Positions 57,074 through 64,000 of a DNA stretch of 64,000 nucleotides are shown in pieces. The stretch lies in the NCBI GenBank assembly GCA_035548515.1, contig DASZSW010000001.1, forward strand, positions 1 to 64,000. Direction: 5' to 3'. Under the pieces are notes generated by a model. That model saw only the letters and a program-made list of their open reading frames with translations. It made no database searches and had not been told where the DNA came from. Position 1 is the first letter of the stretch, and the number at the start of each line of letters is the position of its first letter. The DNA comes from DASZQY01 sp035548515. Lineage in GTDB: Bacteria > Pseudomonadota > Alphaproteobacteria > Rhizobiales > Kaistiaceae. Position numbers and translations under genes: made by a program.

Positions 57074-57949
57074 ATGCTGAAGCCGCGGCCCATCGATCAT
57101 CTGGTGCTTGCCGTCCGCGATCTGGACGCCGGCCGCGCGACGTACGCGAAGCTTGGCTTCACTGTAGCGCCGGTGGCGCAGCATCCGTTTGGCACCGCCA
57201 ACAGCGTCGTCCAGATGGACGGCAGCTACCTCGAGCTGCTCGCTGTCACTGACGCAGGCAGGATACCACCGGCGACGCCGACACGATTTTCCTTCGGCGC
57301 GTTCAATCGGGAATATCTCCAACGCCGCGAGGGCTTTTCCGCGCTGGTCCTCCAGAGCGACGGCGCCGCTGCCGACATCGCGGATTTCGCCGCGCATGAC
57401 CTCCCCACATACGAGCTGACGAAATTCGAGCGCACCGCGCGCGGACCGGACGGCGTGGAGCGGCCGTTGGCGTTTTCGCTGGCGTACACCAGCGATGCCC
57501 GCGTGCATGGCCAGGCGGCGTTCTTCACCTGCCAGCATCATCACCCGGAGAATTTCTGGCGCAGCGAATACCAGCGCCATGCCAACGGTGCGGTGCGGGT
57601 CGACTCCGCGGTGTTCGTCACACGCGATCCCGCGGACTTCCACATCTTCTTCACGTGGTTCACCGGGCAGCACGACATCCTCGCCACCAGCCTGCATAAC
57701 CGCTTCGCGCTCGGGTCCAACAGCGTCGATGTGATGTCGCCGGTCGGCTTCCGCGCCTTCTTCGGCGAGGACGCCGGCGCGGACCCGCGCCGGCTTACCG
57801 CCTACCGGATTGCGGTCGCCAACCTTCGCGCGACGCGCGCTTTGCTGAAGGGGAACGATGTTCCGTTTGCCGAGCTCCATGAGGCGCTGGTGGTGCCATC
57901 AACCTTCGCGCACGGTTCAGCGCTCGCCTTTGTTCGGTCTCGGCTATAG
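57074..57949 (+). CDS. VOC family protein (glyoxalase-like domain)
   Basis: A 291-residue protein of the Glyoxalase_3-like VOC group. It opens IDHLVLAVRDLDAGRATYAK with a His in the first position usual for metal binding, and continues with VVQMDGSYLELLAV. The second half has FFTCQHHHPENFW, again His-rich. It has no known substrate. It sits between pyrG and kdsA with short spacers (39 and 9 bases), so it may be co-transcribed with them. Confidence 0.85.
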   Translation: MLKPRPIDHLVLAVRDLDAGRATYAKLGFTVAPVAQHPFGTANSVVQMDGSYLELLAVTDAGRIPPATPTRFSFGAFNREYLQRREGFSALVLQSDGAAADIADFAAHDLPTYELTKFERTARGPDGVERPLAFSLAYTSDARVHGQAAFFTCQHHHPENFWRSEYQRHANGAVRVDSAVFVTRDPADFHIFFTWFTGQHDILATSLHNRFALGSNSVDVMSPVGFRAFFGEDAGADPRRLTAYRIAVANLRATRALLKGNDVPFAELHEALVVPSTFAHGSALAFVRSRL

Positions 57950-57958
57950 TCCACACCC

Positions 57959-58789
57959 ATGAAACCGAACGCCCGCGTCAAGGTCGGTGCCGCCACCTTC
58001 GCCAATGTTGCTCCCCTCGCGCTGATCGCTGGCCCGTGCCAGCTCGAGTCACGGCAGCATGCCTTCGACATGGCGGGGCGGCTGAAGGAGATGACGACGA
58101 AGCTTGGTATGGGCTTCGTCTACAAGACGTCTTTTGACAAGGCGAACCGCACCAGCCTCAAGGGCAAGCGGGGGATGGGACTGGATAAGGCGCTCGCCAT
58201 CTTTGCCGATCTGCGCGCGAAGCTCGGTGTGCCGATTCTGACCGACGTTCACGAGCGCGAGCAGTGCGCCGAGATCGCGCCGGTGGTCGACGTGCTCCAG
58301 ATACCGGCGTTTCTCTCCCGGCAGACAGACCTGCTGATCGCCGCGGCGAAAACCGGCAAGGTCGTGAACGTGAAGAAGGGTCAGTTCCTGGCGCCGTGGG
58401 ACATGAAGAACGTCGTCGCCAAGATCACCGACAGCGGCAATCGCAACGTGTTGGTGACTGAGCGCGGCGCGAGCTTTGGCTACAACACGCTGGTGTCGGA
58501 CATGCGCGCCCTGCCGATCATGGCCGAGATCGGTGCGCCGGTGATTTTCGACGCGACGCATTCGGTGCAGCAGCCGGGCGGGCAGGGGACCTCGACCGGA
58601 GGTGATCGCCGATTCGTGCCGGTGCTGGCACGCGCTGCCGTGGCGGTCGGCGTCGCCGGTGTCTTCATCGAGACGCATCAGGATCCCGACAACGCGCCGT
58701 CGGATGGGCCGAACATGGTGCCGATCGGCGAGCTGCCGGCGCTGCTCGACGACCTGGTCGCGCTCGACGCGATCGCCAAGCGGCGCTAG
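57959..58789 (+). CDS. kdsA: 2-dehydro-3-deoxyphosphooctonate aldolase (KDO-8-phosphate synthase)
   Basis: Condenses arabinose 5-phosphate and phosphoenolpyruvate to KDO-8-phosphate for the inner core of lipopolysaccharide. The 276 residues show LIAGPCQLESRQHA, YKTSFDKANRTS, the IPAFLSRQTDLL loop, VNVKKGQFLAPWDMKN, TERGASFGYNTLV and the late ETHQDPDNAPSDGPNM. It belongs functionally with the lpx genes at 32-35 kb. Its stop overlaps the convergent gene by CTAG. Confidence 0.97.
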   Translation: MKPNARVKVGAATFANVAPLALIAGPCQLESRQHAFDMAGRLKEMTTKLGMGFVYKTSFDKANRTSLKGKRGMGLDKALAIFADLRAKLGVPILTDVHEREQCAEIAPVVDVLQIPAFLSRQTDLLIAAAKTGKVVNVKKGQFLAPWDMKNVVAKITDSGNRNVLVTERGASFGYNTLVSDMRALPIMAEIGAPVIFDATHSVQQPGGQGTSTGGDRRFVPVLARAAVAVGVAGVFIETHQDPDNAPSDGPNMVPIGELPALLDDLVALDAIAKRR

Positions 58790-59370
58790 CCGCTGCGGCC
58801 TAGCACCCGCTCGATCCGCCGATCCGGTATCAGCCACATCAGCGCAACGCAGCCGTATGCAGCGAGGCCCAGCCACGGCGTCCAGACCAGCGTCAGCGCA
58901 ATGCCGACGATGTAGAAGGCGATGGACACCCAGCCCTTGATCTCGGCGCCCACTGCCATCTGGAGGCGCGAGTTCGGACCCTGTGCGGCGATCAACGCAC
59001 GTTCGAGGAAGTAATAAGCGAACGCCGCCATCGTGAGATTGAAGCCGTAGACCACGACCGGCAGCGTGGCGAATTCGTTCTCCCCCATCCAGCCGGTGGT
59101 GAGGGGCACGAGCGACAGCCAGAACAGGATGTAGAGGTTGGCCCACAGAACGGCGCCGTTCACCTGACCCGCGGCCTGGAACAGATGGTGGTGGTTGCTC
59201 CAATAGATGCCGAGATAGATGAAGCTCAGGACGTAGCTGACGAAGGCCGGGAGCAACGGACGGAGCGCCTCCCAGTCTGCGCCATGTGGGGCGCGCAGTT
59301 CTAGCACGAGGATCGTGATGATGACGGCGATGACGCCGTCGCTGAACAGTTCGACCCGGCCCTTGTGCAT
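58786..59370 (-). CDS. TMEM175/DUF1211-family potassium channel-like membrane protein
   Basis: A 194-residue membrane protein with about six helices. RVELFSDGVIAVIITILVLE near the N-terminus is the FSDGVxAI motif of the TMEM175 family, whose bacterial members include potassium-selective channels. Bacterial versions have six helices per subunit, which fits here. The physiological role is unknown. It starts three bases after the DUF6159-like gene and ends with a CTAG overlap with kdsA. Confidence 0.88.
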   Translation of the reverse strand: MHKGRVELFSDGVIAVIITILVLELRAPHGADWEALRPLLPAFVSYVLSFIYLGIYWSNHHHLFQAAGQVNGAVLWANLYILFWLSLVPLTTGWMGENEFATLPVVVYGFNLTMAAFAYYFLERALIAAQGPNSRLQMAVGAEIKGWVSIAFYIVGIALTLVWTPWLGLAAYGCVALMWLIPDRRIERVLGRSG

Positions 59371-59373
59371 GCC

Positions 59374-60240
59374 CTAGGCTGAAGCCTCTTTGCGTGTGAA
59401 GGCACCCTTGATCAGGCCAGCATCGAAACCGCGCGGCGGGTTGCCCGTCAATGCGAAGTAGTAGACCGCGGCGGCGTAGATGCCCGACAGCGTCGCGCTG
59501 ACCAGGAAGATCGCGACGAGAGCCACCGCCGAGAAGCCGGCGACGGCGTAACCCCACTCGTTGCCATCGGCGGCGGAGTAAGCGCCGCTGGCGAGGCCAA
59601 GAATGAACACGACCGAGATGAGGCCGGTCACCGCGGCGATGCCGGCGTTGCCGATGATGTTCTCGCCCCAGGTCTCGCTGAGCAGTGCGCCGCTGCGCTC
59701 GATCGCCTTGATCGGGCCGATGCCCTCGGCGGCGAGGACCGGCACGACGAGGAAGGTCGCGACTGTCCAGGCCAGGCCCAGCGTGCCCTCGATGATGCGG
59801 CCGATGAAGCCGAGCTTCTCGCCGATCCAGCGGAGCGCCACACCGACGGTCGCCGAAATCAACGCGTAGCCGATGATGGGGCCGATGCGCACCACGGCGA
59901 GCCCGAGGGCGGAGCTGACGGTCGGGTCGCCACCCGACAGGCGCGCGATGGCCGCGCCGACCAGTGCGGTGTTGAAGAAGATCACGACGAAATACTGGAC
60001 GAAGTAGAAGACGAACAGCCACGCGTAGAACCACGCTGGCAGCATCGGGTTCTCCTGCTCGCCGAGCGCCATGAAGGTCGGGTTGCCGATCAGCGGCCAG
60101 ACAAATCCGGCGCCCACGATCAGGCTGGCGACGGCCGAGATGAGCGGCAGGACCAGCAGCTCTTTGTCCGACATGAGGACGCTGAAGCTGGCGCGGATCA
60201 GGGAGACGCCGCGGAAGAAGCCAGACAAGGGATCAGACAT
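59374..60240 (-). CDS. DUF6159-like membrane protein
   Basis: A 288-residue integral membrane protein with about six helices. It starts MSDPLSGFFRGVSLIRASF, the family-type N-terminus (an amphipathic segment then LVLPLISAVASLIV). GALLSETWGENIIGN and the final YFALTGNPPRGFDAGLIKGA are also typical. No function is known. The close spacing with the TMEM175-like gene suggests an operon. Confidence 0.8.
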   Translation of the reverse strand: MSDPLSGFFRGVSLIRASFSVLMSDKELLVLPLISAVASLIVGAGFVWPLIGNPTFMALGEQENPMLPAWFYAWLFVFYFVQYFVVIFFNTALVGAAIARLSGGDPTVSSALGLAVVRIGPIIGYALISATVGVALRWIGEKLGFIGRIIEGTLGLAWTVATFLVVPVLAAEGIGPIKAIERSGALLSETWGENIIGNAGIAAVTGLISVVFILGLASGAYSAADGNEWGYAVAGFSAVALVAIFLVSATLSGIYAAAVYYFALTGNPPRGFDAGLIKGAFTRKEASA

Positions 60241-60308
60241 GGCGCATCGCTCCTCGCGCGGGTCAGGCGCGGCGATGCTTCCCGAGTCGCCTCAACAATC
60301 CGTAAAGG

Positions 60309-60773
60309 TCAGCCGCGCCCGCGGTAGCTGGCGACGCCCTGGTCGGGCAACCAGACGTCCTTGGGCGGCGCGCCGGTCTGCCAGAACACGTCGATCGGCA
60401 TGCCGCCGCGCGGGTTGAAGTAGCCGCCGATCCTCAGCCAGCGCGGCTTCAGGAGATCGGCCACCCGCTTGGCGATGGTGACGGTCACGTCCTCGTGGAA
60501 GGCGCCGTGGTTGCGGAACGACTGAAGGTAAAGCTTCAGCGACTTGGACTCGACCAGCCATTGGTTCGGCACGTAGTCGAGAACCAGATGGCCAAAATCG
60601 GGCTGGCCGGTTACCGGGCAGATCGAAGTGAATTCCGGAAAGGTGAAGCGGGCCAAGTACTTGGCTTCGGAATGCGGGTTCGGGACGCGGTCCAGGACCG
60701 CCTCGTCGGGGCTGGCGGGCATGGCCACGCTGCGGCCGAGCTGAAGGGCAGGGGAGTTGGGCTTCTTTGTCAT
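60309..60773 (-). CDS. queF: NADPH-dependent 7-cyano-7-deazaguanine reductase
   Basis: Reduces preQ0 to preQ1 in queuosine synthesis. The 154 residues are the short, single-domain (YkvM-type) QueF. The catalytic cysteine is Cys52 and the aspartate Asp59 in FTSICPVTGQPDFGHL; the QueF motif ESKSLKLYLQSFRNH follows at 75-89. ATG 60773 gives MTKKPNSP. No other queuosine genes are nearby. Confidence 0.96.
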   Translation of the reverse strand: MTKKPNSPALQLGRSVAMPASPDEAVLDRVPNPHSEAKYLARFTFPEFTSICPVTGQPDFGHLVLDYVPNQWLVESKSLKLYLQSFRNHGAFHEDVTVTIAKRVADLLKPRWLRIGGYFNPRGGMPIDVFWQTGAPPKDVWLPDQGVASYRGRG

Positions 60774-60790
60774 GGGCCGCGCGTATAGCC

Positions 60791-61753
60791 TTACGCCGCG
60801 CCGGGCGCCACCAGCTTCCCGGCGGAGCGGTCGTAGCGCCAGACGTCGCGGCCCTGGAGGTGCGTGCCACCCCACCAGCGGTCGATGCCGGAAAGGGCGA
60901 CGTGGTCCTCTTCGCCATTGGCCACTTCTTCGCCCGCCATCGTCAGTTCCAACTCCGCGGTGCGGAACCGCGCGCCGTAGTCGTCGGGCGCACCCGGTTC
61001 CGGCACGCCGGCAATCAGCGGCATCTCGCAGAACGCGAGGTCGTCGATCAGATGGTAGAAACTGGCGTCGCCCATGAAGGCGGCCTCCTCTTGGAGGATC
61101 GCCTCGTGGAAAAGGCGCGGCGGAGCCTTCGTGCCGACGGAGATGCCGTCGAGTATCGCCGTCTCGGTTCGGCCGAGGCCGGTTTCCGGCGCAGGGAGTT
61201 CCTGGAGGAAACGGGCCAGCGCGGGTTTCAGGTATGGCAGGCGAGCGTCCAGAGTCTCAGCCAAGGTCGCGATCGGCTCGGGCGTGGGCGAGGCGAGGGC
61301 GGACCAGACTATCGCGGCCGTGTCGAGATCGGCGCGTTCGACGGGCCGTGCGCGGTCGGCGAAGCGCAGGATCGTGTCGGCACGCTGGGTGCCGAGGAAA
61401 TCGTTGGCTTGGACCAGCGTGACGTTTTCAGCATGATCGAGCGAAGCCAGAATCTGGACCAGTTGAAGCTGGTCGAAGAGATCGTGCTCGAACCACAGCT
61501 CTATGCGCTCGAACTCCGCGGCGCGGCGCAGGAGGCCATCGCGTTCGGCGAAGGTGTCGGCGACCTCGTTCTCAGGGATGCGAAACCGCGCCGAAAGATA
61601 CGCGCTGCGGACAGCCGAGCACCGCTCCAGCGTACCCGCGACGACAGGCCCTTCGTGGAGCACATCGCGCCAGGGGAGGATGACGCCCTGCTTGCCCGCC
61701 TCCGCCAGAAGCTCGGCGGCGCTATCGCCGTTGGTGATGATCAGGTCGGGCAT
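60791..61753 (-). CDS. DUF1835 domain-containing protein
   Basis: A 320-residue cytoplasmic protein. The start LIITNGDSAAELLAEAGKQG and LPWRDVLHEGPV, then FERIELWFEHDLFDQLQLVQ, match the DUF1835 family. The motif with WFEHDLFDQ is its hallmark. No reaction is known. ATG 61753 fits the family; the frame is open upstream into the repeat at 61855-61874 but is not conserved. It precedes queF by 17 bases and may share its transcript. Confidence 0.85.
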   Translation of the reverse strand: MPDLIITNGDSAAELLAEAGKQGVILPWRDVLHEGPVVAGTLERCSAVRSAYLSARFRIPENEVADTFAERDGLLRRAAEFERIELWFEHDLFDQLQLVQILASLDHAENVTLVQANDFLGTQRADTILRFADRARPVERADLDTAAIVWSALASPTPEPIATLAETLDARLPYLKPALARFLQELPAPETGLGRTETAILDGISVGTKAPPRLFHEAILQEEAAFMGDASFYHLIDDLAFCEMPLIAGVPEPGAPDDYGARFRTAELELTMAGEEVANGEEDHVALSGIDRWWGGTHLQGRDVWRYDRSAGKLVAPGAA

Positions 61754-61854
61754 CGGCCCAACCGTATGGCACAAACCATCACTGTCGTCCTTGGGAATGC
61801 CGCGGACCAGGTATCCGCTGCCGCGCCAAGCGCGCCCGCGCAGGCGGATACTGG

Positions 61855-61874
61855 ATGCCCGCGTTCGCGGGCAT
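61855..61874. repeat. Short palindromic (REP-like) element
   Basis: ATGCCCGCG and CGCGGGCAT form a perfect 9-base-pair stem with a TT loop, flanked by CTGG on the left and GACA on the right. Another piece with GCGTTCGCGGGG (about 61890-61901) and a second CATGACAG (about 61918-61925) suggest a degenerate further copy. Elements of this shape are scattered between genes in many proteobacteria. Confidence 0.6.
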
Positions 61875-61979
61875 GACAGTTGTGGCAGCGTTCGCGGGGA
61901 AGCGGGGCCTCGTGCGAGCATGACAGGCGCACCTCAGTCCTGTAGAACGCCGCCGGCTTCAGAACATACGGGGACACCA

Positions 61980-63257
61980 ATGACCGCCATCATCGACATC
62001 ATCGGCCGGGAAATCCTGGACAGCCGTGGCAACCCCACCGTGGAAGTCGACGTCATTCTCGAGGACGGCTCGATGGGCCGCGCGGCGGTGCCCTCCGGCG
62101 CCTCGACCGGCGCCCACGAGGCGGTGGAACTCCGCGACGGCAACAAGAAGAGGTACCTCGGCAAGGGCGTCACCAAGGCGGTCGCCGCGGTCAACGGCGA
62201 GATTTTCGAGACGCTGTCCGGCATGGAGGCTGAGAACCAGATCCACATCGACCGCACGCTGATCGATCTCGACGGCAGCGCGAACAAGGGCCGGCTCGGC
62301 GCCAACGCCATCCTCGGCGTGTCGCTCGCGGTGGCGAAGGCGGCGGCCGAAGCGAACACGCTGCCGCTCTACCGCTACGTCGGCGGCACCAACGCGCACG
62401 TGCTGCCCGTGCCGCTGATGAACATCGTCAACGGCGGTGCGCACGCCGACAACCCGATCGACTTCCAGGAATTCATGATCGCGCCGATCGGCGCGCCGAC
62501 CTTTGCCGAGGCGCTGCGCTGGGGTTCGGAAGTCTTCCACACGCTGCGCGGTGAATTGAAGAAGGCGGGGCACAACACCAACGTCGGCGACGAAGGCGGC
62601 TTCGCGCCGAACCTTGCCTCGGCGCCGGCCGCGCTCGACTTCGTAATGAAGGCGATCGAGAAGGCCGGTTACAAGCCCGGCAAAGACATCGCGCTGGCGC
62701 TCGATTGCGCGGCGACGGAGTTCTACAAGAAGGGGAAGTACGAATACGAAGGCGAGAAGAAGACGCGCGATGCCGCGGCCCAGGTGGCCTACCTCGCTGA
62801 CCTCGCGAAAAAGTTTCCGATCGTTTCGATTGAGGACGGCATGGCCGAAGACGACTGGGCTGGCTGGAAGGCGCTGACCGACAAGATCGGCGCCACCACC
62901 CAGCTCGTTGGCGACGACCTGTTCGTCACCAACACCACGCGGCTGAAGGAAGGCATCGACAAGGGCGTCGCCAACTCGATCCTGGTGAAGGTCAACCAGA
63001 TCGGCACGCTGACCGAAACACTCGACGCCGTTCAGATGGCACAGGCGGCAGCGTACACGGCGGTCATGTCGCATCGCTCCGGTGAGACGGAAGACTCCAC
63101 GATCGCCGACCTCGCGGTGGCGACCAACTGCGGGCAGATCAAAACGGGCTCGCTGTCGCGCTCCGACCGCATCGCCAAGTACAACCAGCTGCTCCGCATC
63201 GAGGAGGAACTGGGCACGCAGGCGGAATACGCCGGGGCGAGGGCGTTGCGACGGTAA
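61980..63257 (+). CDS. eno: Enolase
   Basis: Converts 2-phosphoglycerate to phosphoenolpyruvate and in many bacteria also joins RNA degradation complexes. The 425 residues contain IIGREILDSRGNPTVEVDV, VPSGASTGAHEAVELRDG, NTNVGDEGGFAPNL, FPIVSIEDGMAEDDW, LVGDDLFVTN and the SHRSGETEDSTIADLA signature. ATG 61980 fits the family. The 226 bases upstream hold the repeat at 61855-61874 and probably its promoter. Confidence 0.98.
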   Translation: MTAIIDIIGREILDSRGNPTVEVDVILEDGSMGRAAVPSGASTGAHEAVELRDGNKKRYLGKGVTKAVAAVNGEIFETLSGMEAENQIHIDRTLIDLDGSANKGRLGANAILGVSLAVAKAAAEANTLPLYRYVGGTNAHVLPVPLMNIVNGGAHADNPIDFQEFMIAPIGAPTFAEALRWGSEVFHTLRGELKKAGHNTNVGDEGGFAPNLASAPAALDFVMKAIEKAGYKPGKDIALALDCAATEFYKKGKYEYEGEKKTRDAAAQVAYLADLAKKFPIVSIEDGMAEDDWAGWKALTDKIGATTQLVGDDLFVTNTTRLKEGIDKGVANSILVKVNQIGTLTETLDAVQMAQAAAYTAVMSHRSGETEDSTIADLAVATNCGQIKTGSLSRSDRIAKYNQLLRIEEELGTQAEYAGARALRR

Positions 63258-63285
63258 CGGGAGTCTGTCGGCGGAGGACTGTTTT

Positions 63286-63454
63286 ACCTCCCCTTGGTGG
63301 GGCGGGCTTCGCCTCTTGAGAGCGAAGCGAACTAGAGGCGACGGGTGAGGGCTGCGCCCTCTCAACAGGCGTCGCCGCCCCCTCACCGTTCCTTACTAAC
63401 CCGCTGCGCTCGTAAGTTCGGAAGCCCTCTCCCACAAGGGGGAGGGGGGTTGGC
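63286..63454. repeat. Mosaic intergenic repeat with several nested hairpins
   Basis: Between eno and ftsB lie CCTCCCCTTGGTGGGGCGG, the short stems GGGCTTCGCC and GGGCTGCGCCC, an outer pair GGTGAGGG / CCCTCACC spanning 63344-63388, and CCTCTCCCACAAGGGGGAGG at the right end. The left and right ends share the CCCTCCCC / GGGGAGGG style of the elements at 18572-18712. Composition and nested symmetry fit a rhizobial-type intergenic mosaic element; it is not coding. Confidence 0.65.
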
Positions 63455-63523
63455 CGGTATGGGGAATCAACCCTCCATTAATCCCAATCCGCCAATGTCG
63501 CTCGTCTGTAGCCGGCGAGTTCG

Positions 63524-63847
63524 ATGATCACCCGTCACCGCAAGAAGTCCGTCCTCCGCCGCCTGCTGATGCCCGTCGTGGCGGTGGGGTTCCTCTCCTA
63601 TTTCGGCTACCACGCCTTCAACGGCGCATTCGGCATCTGGGCGATGGATCGGCTCGAAGCCGACGCCGCTCAGCTTACCATCCAGCGCGACAAGCTTGTG
63701 GCACAGCGCACGAGCCTCGAGCATGATGTCGCTAGCGTTCGGCCCTCGAGCCTCGATGCCGACGTGGTCGACCTACGGGCCCGGCACGCGCTCAATGTGA
63801 TGCGGCCCGATGAGTTGCTCATCAACTTGGGTGCAGCGCAGCAATAG
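63524..63847 (+). CDS. ftsB: Septum formation initiator FtsB/DivIC
   Basis: A bitopic divisome protein that works with FtsL and FtsQ. The 107 residues have one helix (about 14-36, LLMPVVAVGFLSYFGYHAF) and then a periplasmic coiled coil (LEADAAQLTIQRDKLVAQRT) ending in the conserved VDLRARHALNVMRPDELLI. The position between eno and pdhA is standard in alphaproteobacteria. Confidence 0.93.
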   Translation: MITRHRKKSVLRRLLMPVVAVGFLSYFGYHAFNGAFGIWAMDRLEADAAQLTIQRDKLVAQRTSLEHDVASVRPSSLDADVVDLRARHALNVMRPDELLINLGAAQQ

Positions 63848-63987
63848 CCGATCTCCGCGCTCGCGCGTTATGCCCCTATGTCTTTTCGGAATACGGGGTC
63901 TGCGTCCGCGCGCTTGGATTGAATCGGAGCTTCAGCTAGCGTCCTCGATCAAAGAAAAAAGAAAACTCCGACCATGGGGAGACGTGC

Positions 63988-64000
63988 ATGCCCAAGGCCG
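63988..64000 (+). CDS. pdhA: Start of a gene, probably pyruvate dehydrogenase E1 alpha
   Basis: Only 13 bases are in the window (MPKA). GGGGAG at 63976-63981 is a well-placed ribosome site. The call rests on gene order: in rhizobia eno and ftsB are followed by pdhA. The 140 bases before it show no clear promoter. Confidence 0.5.

Overview
The window is a G+C-rich piece of a chromosome, almost entirely coding, and reads as core genome of an alphaproteobacterium of the order Hyphomicrobiales (Rhizobiales). The gene order is the evidence: nuoJKLMN-birA-rnj-mce-DUF1467-proS-lolC-lolD-dnaE, rpsB-tsf-pyrH-frr-uppS-cdsA-dxr-rseP-bamA-fabZ-lpxA-lpxI-lpxB, and gltA, gltX, comEC, lexA, moeA-moaC-trpCDGE-ppiD, tpiA, secG, pyrG, kdsA, eno, ftsB, pdhA are blocks typical of rhizobia and relatives. 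The LexA boxes have the alphaproteobacterial GTTC-N7-GTTC form. I saw no tRNA, rRNA, CRISPR array, phage or insertion sequence, and I cannot name the genus.

Layout. 1-8764: the end of the respiratory complex I operon, then biotin-protein ligase, RNase J, a methylmalonyl-CoA epimerase and a small membrane protein. 8765-9203: the only gene-free stretch over 300 bases; it holds a hairpin with its T-run on the minus strand, which suggests an unannotated minus-strand transcript. 9204-12611: prolyl-tRNA synthetase and the LolCD lipoprotein exporter. 12668-13303 (minus): a Gly/Asn-rich secreted protein. 13437-17144: an SOS-type promoter, a 32-residue membrane peptide and the replicative polymerase dnaE. 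17253-20199: small accessory genes (VOC protein, secreted hydrolase, ATP-grasp ligase) and a pair of inverted palindromic repeats. 20401-35555: a long translation, envelope and lipid A operon with a class III nucleotide cyclase inserted and lpxD missing from its usual slot. 35552-43179: gltA, gltX, glnS, comEC and lexA. 43330-51634: a membrane protein, then a minus-strand run ppiD-trpE-trpG-trpD-trpC-moaC-moeA. 51759-53762: an ene-reductase and folK/folB. 53917-58789: tpiA, secG, pyrG, a VOC protein and kdsA. 58786-61753 (minus): two membrane proteins, queF and a DUF1835 protein. 61980-64000: enolase, a mosaic repeat, ftsB and the first codons of a gene that is probably pdhA.

Most promising leads. 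(1) A 32-codon ORF (13494-13592) with a single membrane segment lies directly behind a promoter carrying a perfect LexA half-site repeat (GAAC-N7-GAAC, 13447-13461). This resembles the SOS-induced division inhibitor SidA of Caulobacter in size, topology and regulation, and dnaE lies just downstream. (2) Four of the six convergent gene pairs end in the same shared palindrome CTAG, each strand using TAG. (3) nuoK lacks a usable ATG, GTG or TTG start and probably begins at a CTG within a CTGA overlap; a secreted hydrolase at 17663 may do the same. (4) A probable minus-strand small RNA ends at 8763. (5) lpxD is absent between bamA and fabZ. (6) GlnRS occurs in a lineage that usually makes Gln-tRNA with GatCAB.
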